Positions 32,972 through 37,899 of a DNA stretch of 37,899 nucleotides are shown here, in pieces. Under the pieces are notes generated by a model. It was not told the origin of the DNA. It ran no database searches and saw nothing but the letters and a program-made list of their open reading frames with translations. The DNA comes from Planctomycetota bacterium (GTDB lineage: Bacteria; Planctomycetota; UBA1135; GCA-002686595), in NCBI GenBank assembly GCA_002862085.1, contig PKCK01000033.1, forward strand, positions 1-37,899. Direction: 5' to 3'. The stretch's first letter is position 1. Each line of letters starts with the position of its first letter. The translations under genes and the position numbers were made by a program.

Positions 32972-34069
32972 TCAGGCGCGTCGAAACGTGAGACGGATGA
33001 CGCGAGCGCCGTTCTCGACCGCGAGGACCTCGAGCTCGCCGCCCATGCGCTGCATCAAGCGGCGCGCGCGATGCAGTCCGACGCCGGCCGTGGGTGTGCG
33101 CCGCGTACCGCGGGTCCCCAGCTCGGTCAGGTCGCGCTCTCCATCGACTTCCCACGGGCCCCCGCTGTCCTCGGCGAGGACCTCGACGAGCTCCTCTCCA
33201 GCGCCCGCGCCGGAGCGCAGCTCCAGCCGCAGGGGATCCCCTCCGCCGTGCAGCGAGACGTTGTCCGCCAGGATCGAGAGCACCGCTGTGAGGGCGGGCC
33301 GATCGGCCGACACGGGAGGGATCGCCTCCACGTGGATCTCGACCTCGCCACAACCCGCCGGCGCTCGCCAACCGTCGAGGAGCGCGGCGTCGAGGGTGAC
33401 CGGCCCGCACTCGACGGCCGCGGCGTCGTCGGCGACCAGTCCGCGCGCGCCGGCGGCGATCGAGGCGACGGCTCGGAGGCTCGACTCGATGCTGTCGAGG
33501 TGCGCCGTGAACTGCTCGTCGTCCTGAGCGGCGGGTCTCATGGTCGCGAGCCGGAACGTCGCGTTCGCGATCCAGGAGTTCGCGTCGTGGGCCAGCTTCG
33601 AGGCCACGCGGAGCGCCTCGGCGCCGGCCGCGGGTGCGTTCGAGGGAGCGCGGCCGGCGCCGCCGCCGTCCCCGTTCACCTCGTCGAAGACCGTGGCCAG
33701 GTGCTCGGCGACCATGCGCGCCTTCCCGAGGAAGGCGGCCGCACCCTTCGCCAGGACGGCCTCGCGGACGTCCTGCTCGTCGAGGGAGCTCGTGGCCACG
33801 ATCGGGACCCCGTGCCGCGCCAGCTCCTCGATCGCCTGGATCGTCGCGTCCATCGGGCTGTCGGGCAGGGTCAGGTCCAGGAGCACCACGTCCGGATCCG
33901 CCTCCGCGAGGGCGCGCCGCGTCTCCTCCATCGAGGCGGCCTCCGTGACCTCCCGGACGCGCTCTCCGAGCTTGCGCAGGTGGTGCCGTGCGATCGTCCG
34001 GTGGTCCGCGTCGTCGTCGACGAGGAGCACGGCGAGGCCGCGCTCGGGTGCTGTGGAGTCGATGCGCAT
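32972..34069 (-). CDS. Receiver domain fused to a histidine-kinase-like ATPase domain
   Basis: The 365-residue cytosolic protein has an N-terminal receiver (1-130) with VLLVDDDADH, phospho-acceptor Asp65 in VLLDLTLPDSP and Lys116 in FLGKAR, where the usual KP is KA. An Ala/Gly-rich linker follows. A helical hairpin has KLAHDANSWIANATFRL (158-174) with His161, similar to the LAHDFNN-type dimerisation box. The ATPase domain (about 225-365) has an N-box-like LADNVSLHGGG with Asn270 and a G2-like AGVGLHRARRLMQRMGGEL; its G1 box is degenerate (LAEDSGGPW instead of DxGxG). It may be a response-regulator-controlled kinase or phosphatase. The start is the ATG at 34069; upstream frame is unlikely. It is divergent from purF. 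Confidence 0.82.
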   Translation of the reverse strand: MRIDSTAPERGLAVLLVDDDADHRTIARHHLRKLGERVREVTEAASMEETRRALAEADPDVVLLDLTLPDSPMDATIQAIEELARHGVPIVATSSLDEQDVREAVLAKGAAAFLGKARMVAEHLATVFDEVNGDGGGAGRAPSNAPAAGAEALRVASKLAHDANSWIANATFRLATMRPAAQDDEQFTAHLDSIESSLRAVASIAAGARGLVADDAAAVECGPVTLDAALLDGWRAPAGCGEVEIHVEAIPPVSADRPALTAVLSILADNVSLHGGGDPLRLELRSGAGAGEELVEVLAEDSGGPWEVDGERDLTELGTRGTRRTPTAGVGLHRARRLMQRMGGELEVLAVENGARVIRLTFRRA

Positions 34070-34186
34070 CGGAGAGAGCGGGCGCCCACCCGCGGGAACG
34101 CAGTGTAGCGGCCGCCTGCCCGGGGCCTGCGCGTGCGCTCTCGGAGGGACCGCGCCTCCGGCGCGCCGTTCTGGCGGACGGGCGGG

Positions 34187-34192
34187 TATCCT
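34187..34192 (+). promoter_or_regulatory. Possible -10 element for purF
   Basis: TATCCT, 112 bases before the purF ATG, in the 235-base divergent gap. The opposite strand has TACACT (34102-34107) about 32 bases before the signalling gene's ATG. No good -35 was seen for either. Confidence 0.25.
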
Positions 34193-34304
34193 GTGCCCTG
34201 TCACGCGCCCCCGAGGGCCCGCAGGGCGGGTCCGAGGATCGGGAAGCGCAGTCATCCTCGACCCCACGCGAGCCCCCTCACCACGGGCGGACAGCCAGCA
34301 CACG

Positions 34305-35786
34305 ATGTGTGGATTCATCGGCATCTTCGGCCCTGACGGGGTCGATGTCGCACCGGAGATCTACGAGGGTCTCCTCGCAGTCCAGCACCGAGGCCAGGAT
34401 GCCGCCGGCATCACGACCTTCACGGACCGCTTCAACGTGAAGAAGGGCTTCGGCCTCGTCGTCGAGGTCTTCGACGAGTCGAACATGACTCGCCTCGAGG
34501 GGAACCTCGGTGTGGGTCACGTGCGCTACCCGACGGTCGGCGCGAACAGGAACGAGGACGCCCAGCCCTTCCACCACACCTTCCCGATCGGGACGGCGAT
34601 GGTGCACAACGGCAACGTCACCAACTACGTCGAGCTCTCCGACTCGCGCTTCAAGTCGAAGATGACGCGGCTGAACTCGACGTGCGATCTCGAGGTGCTC
34701 CTCTACGTCTTCCAGCAGGGCCTCGCCGAGCGCTACCAGGCCACCGGCGGGAAGCTCGACGTCGACGACGTGTTCAGCGCCGTCAAGCGCGTCTTCGACG
34801 AGGTCAAGGGCGCCTACTCGGTCTGCGCGACCATCGCCGACTTCGGCATGGTCGCCTTCCGCGATCCGTTCGGCATCAAGCCGGCGGTCTTCGGGCAGAA
34901 GGAGACCGAGGACGGCACCTGGTTCGCGTGCGCGTCGGAGAGCGTCGTCCTCGACGTCAACGGCTACAGCCGCACGATCGACATCGGGCCCGGCGAGGCG
35001 GTCTTCGTCGACAGCGAGCGCAAGGTGCACCGCCGGCAGGTGGCGGACGAGCCGCACAGGCCCTGCATCTTCGAGTACGTCTACTTCGCGCGCCCCGACT
35101 CGTTCCTCGACGACATCAGCGTGTACAAGACTCGCCATCGCTTCGGCGTGGCGCTCGCCCGGCAGTGGCGCGCGTCCGGGGCTCCGATCCCCGACGCGGT
35201 CATCCCCGTCCCCGACAGCTCGCGGGACGCGGCCTTCGCCTTCGCGATGGAGCTGGGCGTGCCCTATCGCGAGGGGCTCGTGAAGAACCGCTACATCGGC
35301 CGCACCTTCATCATGCCCAACCAGGCGGCGCGCACGAACTCGATCCGGCGCAAGCTCAACCCGATCCCGATCGAGTTCAAGGGCAAGAACATCGTCCTGA
35401 TCGACGACTCCGTCGTGCGCGGGAACACCTCGCGGCGCATCGTCGAGATGGTGCGCGAGGCCGGCGCGGAGAACGTCTACTTCGGCGTCACGAGCCCGCC
35501 GCTGGTCGCGCCGTGCCCCTACGGTGTCGACATGGCGAGCAAGCGCGAGTTCGTCGCCACCGACAGGACGGTCGACCAGGTCGCCGAGTCCCTCGGGGTC
35601 GATCACCTCCTCTACCTCGACCGCGAGGACATGAACGAGGCGGCGCGCGCGGGCAACCCCAGGATCGAGCAGTTCTGCAACGCCTGCTTCACCGGGGACT
35701 ACCCGACGCCCGAGGTGACCCTCGAGCGCCTCAAGCTGATCGAGGCGGAGCGGGAGGAGCGACGGGACAACGTCCCGGTGGCCTGA
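34305..35786 (+). CDS. purF: Amidophosphoribosyltransferase PurF
   Basis: PurF transfers ammonia from glutamine to PRPP, the first committed step of purine synthesis. The 493-residue product begins MCGFIGIFG, so the nucleophile is Cys2, exposed after removal of Met; there is no propeptide of the Bacillus type. The glutaminase domain shows LLAVQHRGQDAAGI (25-38), GVGHVRYPTVG and MVHNGNVTNY. The phosphoribosyltransferase domain has the PRPP loop NIVLIDDSVVRGNTSRRIVE. The end has IEQFCNACFTGDYPTP. An open frame extends upstream to 33540 but is a shadow of the divergent signalling gene. No other purine genes are nearby. Confidence 0.96.
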   Translation: MCGFIGIFGPDGVDVAPEIYEGLLAVQHRGQDAAGITTFTDRFNVKKGFGLVVEVFDESNMTRLEGNLGVGHVRYPTVGANRNEDAQPFHHTFPIGTAMVHNGNVTNYVELSDSRFKSKMTRLNSTCDLEVLLYVFQQGLAERYQATGGKLDVDDVFSAVKRVFDEVKGAYSVCATIADFGMVAFRDPFGIKPAVFGQKETEDGTWFACASESVVLDVNGYSRTIDIGPGEAVFVDSERKVHRRQVADEPHRPCIFEYVYFARPDSFLDDISVYKTRHRFGVALARQWRASGAPIPDAVIPVPDSSRDAAFAFAMELGVPYREGLVKNRYIGRTFIMPNQAARTNSIRRKLNPIPIEFKGKNIVLIDDSVVRGNTSRRIVEMVREAGAENVYFGVTSPPLVAPCPYGVDMASKREFVATDRTVDQVAESLGVDHLLYLDREDMNEAARAGNPRIEQFCNACFTGDYPTPEVTLERLKLIEAEREERRDNVPVA

Positions 35787-35813
35787 GGGTTCGATCCTCT
35801 CGCGGCCATGATG

Positions 35814-35847
35814 CGGGCGCTGGTCGGTCCTCCGGCCGGCGCCCGCG
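35814..35847 (+). terminator. Hairpin terminator after purF
   Basis: GCGGGCGC (35814-35821) pairs with GCGCCCGC (35840-35847), and the stem continues inward for six more pairs including two G-U pairs, around a GTCCTC loop. It lies 27 bases after the purF stop and is followed by a pyrimidine-rich but not T-only tract (GTTCGTTCCCCCC). Confidence 0.65.
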
Positions 35848-35977
35848 TTCGTTCCCCCCCCACGTGATGACGCAGTGGATCCTGGACAACGCCGGGGCGC
35901 TCAGGGGCGGCTCCTTCCGCGCCGAACCGAGGGGCGGGCAGCGAGGCATGCGGCTCGGCCTGCTGGGGCCGGAGGCG

Positions 35978-36340
35978 CTAGACGAAGAACTCGTGGCTGC
36001 CGGCCAGAACAGCGCCGAGGAGCGCCGTCGCTCCGTTCGCGGCGAGAGCCACCGGGGCTGAGCGGCCGAGCGGACGCCCGGTGAGCCAGGCGAGGCCGCC
36101 CGCCTCGACGGCCACCACCACGGCCTCGGCGGCGTACCAGTCGGCGCCTGCTCCGACGGCGATCAGGGCCGCGGGGAAGGTGACGAGGTTGAGGGCCCCG
36201 AGCGCGAGCGCGGCCTCCGCGCTCCGGGTGAGCCCTGCGGACACCACCGACTCGACCGCGAGGGTCGCGAGCATGAGCAGCGTGAGTGCGCCTCCGGGAA
36301 CGATGACGCCCGGCTCCACGAGCGTGCTCAGGGTGGTCAC
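35978..36340 (-). CDS. Small four-helix membrane protein of unknown function
   Basis: I do not recognise this 120-residue protein. About four hydrophobic helices cover most of it (GGALTLLMLATLAVESVVSA, AALALGALNLVTFPAALIAV, then WYAAEAVVVAVEAGGLAWL and ALAANGATALLGAVLAG). It has few charged residues and no obvious motif. The GTG at 36340 overlaps the upstream gene's stop as GTGA, which is why I prefer it over an earlier in-frame start. It is the last of three closely packed minus-strand genes. Coupled translation suggests it works with the membrane-anchored protein before it. Confidence 0.75.
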   Translation of the reverse strand: MTTLSTLVEPGVIVPGGALTLLMLATLAVESVVSAGLTRSAEAALALGALNLVTFPAALIAVGAGADWYAAEAVVVAVEAGGLAWLTGRPLGRSAPVALAANGATALLGAVLAGSHEFFV

Positions 36341-36885
36341 GCCGAGGCGCGCCGGCGCCGCTGCCCGAGCTTGTGGACCGCGATCACGCCGAGGAGGAGA
36401 ACGGCGATCCACGGGGCGTAGGTCCCCACGCCGACCGGCTCTCCGGTCGCGTCGAAGCGCTCCTCCCGCACGGCGCTCAGGCGGAGCTCGCCGGCCTCCA
36501 CGCCCTCGAAGGCGAGCGTCGTGAGGACGCGCGCCACCGGGTTCACCAGGGGGAGCGAGCGAATCTCCCGGACGGGCGGAGGCGCGCTCGGATGCGCGAG
36601 GCCGCTGCTCGGCTCCGGCGCGGTGATGTCCTCGTTCTCCGGGACGAGGAAGAAGGTCGTGCCGTACTTCGACGAGAAGCGGAACGGCACGCCCGCCCGC
36701 ACCTCCTCGACGCCTCCGAAGCCACGTACGGGCGTCGCGACGAGGCGCGTACCCGGGGGCAGCTCGAGCCGGTCGAAGACGAGCTCGTGCACGGCCGGCC
36801 GATGGCCCGGCGGGATCAGGTCGCGGGCCCCGGCGGGCGCGGCCGTGATCAGGGCGGCGAGGGCGGCGATGAGGCGGAGCAGCAA
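36337..36885 (-). CDS. Exported protein with a C-terminal membrane anchor, unknown function
   Basis: The 182-residue product has a signal peptide (MLLRLIAALAALITAAPAGA), an extracytoplasmic domain of about 130 residues and a C-terminal membrane helix followed by basic residues (WIAVLLLGVIAVHKLGQRRR). The domain has IPPGHRPAVHELVFD, GTRLVATPVRGFGGVEEV and FRFSSKYGTTFFLVP, which look like a conserved beta fold, but I cannot name the family. The start is TTG at 36885, four bases after the HAD gene's stop; no ATG or GTG precedes the signal peptide. Its stop overlaps the next gene's GTG. Confidence 0.72.
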   Translation of the reverse strand: MLLRLIAALAALITAAPAGARDLIPPGHRPAVHELVFDRLELPPGTRLVATPVRGFGGVEEVRAGVPFRFSSKYGTTFFLVPENEDITAPEPSSGLAHPSAPPPVREIRSLPLVNPVARVLTTLAFEGVEAGELRLSAVREERFDATGEPVGVGTYAPWIAVLLLGVIAVHKLGQRRRRASA

Positions 36886-36889
36886 CGGT

Positions 36890-37747
36890 TCAGAGGGTGA
36901 GGAGCGCGGAGATGGAGGGGGCGACCTCGTCGACGAGGCGCTCCTCGGGCGCGAGGTCCACCTGGGACGTCGCCCAGGGTGACGCCTTCTCGTGGCCCTT
37001 GAGCAGGAGACGCAGATCGGCGCCCAGCTCGCCGTTCGCGCGCATGAAGGCCGGCGTCGCCAGGTCCAGCGAAGCGACGTCGCCGATGACCACGTCGGGC
37101 CGCTCGCGGCCGAGGATCTCGCGGTAGCGCGGCCGGTCGAGGTGAACCTCCCTGCCATTGAAGGTGCGACGGGGCTCGGGCCCCTCGATCCACCACTTGC
37201 GCGCGTCGCCCACGAGGCGCAGCAGAGGTCCCTCATCGAGCCCCTCGGCCGCGAACATCGACCGGAGCTTCTCGGTGGGGGAGTTGGACACGATCACGAG
37301 CTCGATCCCACGCCCTGCCAGCCCCTGCGCGACCTCGCGCGCTTCGGGCACCAGCCGGTGTTCTGCCTCGTCGCGGTAGGCGCGCATGGCTGGCCCGAAG
37401 CTCTGATTGACCAGGTCCTCCGCGCGCTCGTGACCGCCGGCGCGGATCGCGGTGAGCCAGCGCTCCGCTCCGGGCAGATCGGCGTGGTGGTCGAGCCAGC
37501 GGCCCACCGCCCCGGTGGCCAGGAGCTCGTCCTCGTCCACGAAGGCCGAGAGATACCCGCGCGGCCACCATCCGTGGGAGGCCGGGTCCTCGAGGGTGCG
37601 CTCGTGGAAACCGCGGAACTCCTCCGCGGCACGCTCCTCCTCGACGCCCATCAGAGCAGCTGCCTCGCGGGCGAAGGCGGCCTGGATCGCCGCGGCCTCG
37701 CCGCGCTGGTCGGTCCAGACGCCATCGAAGTCGGAGAGGATGCGCAC
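36890..37747 (-). CDS. HAD-superfamily hydrolase
   Basis: HAD enzymes are mostly phosphatases using an aspartate nucleophile. The 285-residue product starts with motif I, ILSDFDGVWTDQ (nucleophile Asp6 and acid/base Asp8). A long helical cap (about 15-130) follows. Motif II is ELVIVSNSPTEKL, and motif IV is PDVVIGDVASLDLATP with GD and a following Asp. A lysine for motif III may be in DARKWWIEG. The start is GTG at 37747, directly before motif I. The substrate is unknown. It is followed by the exported protein after 4 bases, so these two, and the next, probably share a transcript. Confidence 0.85.
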   Translation of the reverse strand: MRILSDFDGVWTDQRGEAAAIQAAFAREAAALMGVEEERAAEEFRGFHERTLEDPASHGWWPRGYLSAFVDEDELLATGAVGRWLDHHADLPGAERWLTAIRAGGHERAEDLVNQSFGPAMRAYRDEAEHRLVPEAREVAQGLAGRGIELVIVSNSPTEKLRSMFAAEGLDEGPLLRLVGDARKWWIEGPEPRRTFNGREVHLDRPRYREILGRERPDVVIGDVASLDLATPAFMRANGELGADLRLLLKGHEKASPWATSQVDLAPEERLVDEVAPSISALLTL

Positions 37748-37899
37748 GGTGGTGTTCGTCGGGTGAGTGGTCGGGAAGGCGGGTGCGGGTCCACCGAGGC
37801 GGTCCCCCGGGCCGGTCTTCGTGTCCCGCGCCGGGCCGGTTGCCCCAGCCCTCCGGGCCCCTCGCGGGTGACGTCCCGGGCCGGGTCACACGGAGCCTT

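Noticed and set aside
33540..35786. A 748-codon version of PurF
   Set aside because: PurF needs Cys right after the initiator Met, which is at 34305. The upstream part is antisense to the receiver-ATPase gene.
1..37899. CRISPR array, insertion sequence, prophage or tRNA gene
   Set aside because: I saw no regularly spaced repeats, transposase or integrase motifs, phage genes or tRNA-like cloverleaf with CCA end when reading both strands.

Overview
This window is GC-rich DNA (about 70%) from a free-living, flagellated, Gram-negative-type bacterium. Genes are dense, many overlap by 4 bp (ATGA, GTGA, TTGA), and GTG/TTG starts are common. A Planctomycetota-like origin is my best guess. It rests on the gene mix (long FlgL, DUF3500, sialate O-acetylesterase, MBOAT/SGNH pair, a VLRF1-type release-factor protein, an FG-GAP relic), is inference, and no rRNA or other marker is present to prove it. 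I see no rRNA, tRNA, CRISPR array, insertion sequence or phage gene.

Layout. (1) 1-4195, plus strand: end of flgK, flgL, a small helical protein and a tandem-GNAT protein, closed by two strong hairpins. (2) 4316-16410: a tetrapyrrole locus in two minus-strand blocks, hemE-hemN-hemG-(HemX/CcsA-like)-hemA and DUF3500-hemC-hemD-hemL, with gmhA after hemL. A plus-strand gene for an unknown secreted protein sits between the blocks. hemB and hemH are not here. (3) 16755-18744: an OmpR-type response regulator followed by its histidine kinase. (4) 18745-20356: a gene-poor stretch with an FG-GAP-like relic, a small secreted protein and a frameshifted membrane-protein gene. (5) 20385-25831, minus strand: xylose isomerase and xylulokinase, then an MBOAT O-acyltransferase overlapping an SGNH-type partner. 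(6) 25958-29199, minus strand: a VLRF1-type peptidyl-tRNA hydrolase candidate, a decayed CPA1 cation/proton antiporter fragment, an MscS channel and ispG. (7) 29624-34069: an FAD oxidoreductase, a secreted sialate O-acetylesterase and a receiver-ATPase signalling protein. (8) 34305-37747: purF with a terminator, then a minus-strand trio of a HAD hydrolase and two unknown membrane proteins.

How the genes work together. HemA and HemL make 5-aminolevulinate by the C5 route. HemC, HemD and HemE carry porphobilinogen to coproporphyrinogen III. Radical-SAM HemN and the flavoprotein HemG then give protoporphyrin IX. The HemX/CcsA-like membrane protein probably serves HemA or haem handling. XylA and XylB feed xylose into the pentose phosphate pathway. 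The MBOAT/SGNH pair probably acetylates an exopolysaccharide, and the sialate esterase removes acetyl groups from glycans outside the cell.

The most interesting items are the VLRF1-type protein, the two gene relics found only by reading non-annotated frames, the frameshifted gene at 19887-20356, and DUF3500 translationally coupled to hemC. I did not find a clearly new multi-gene system.
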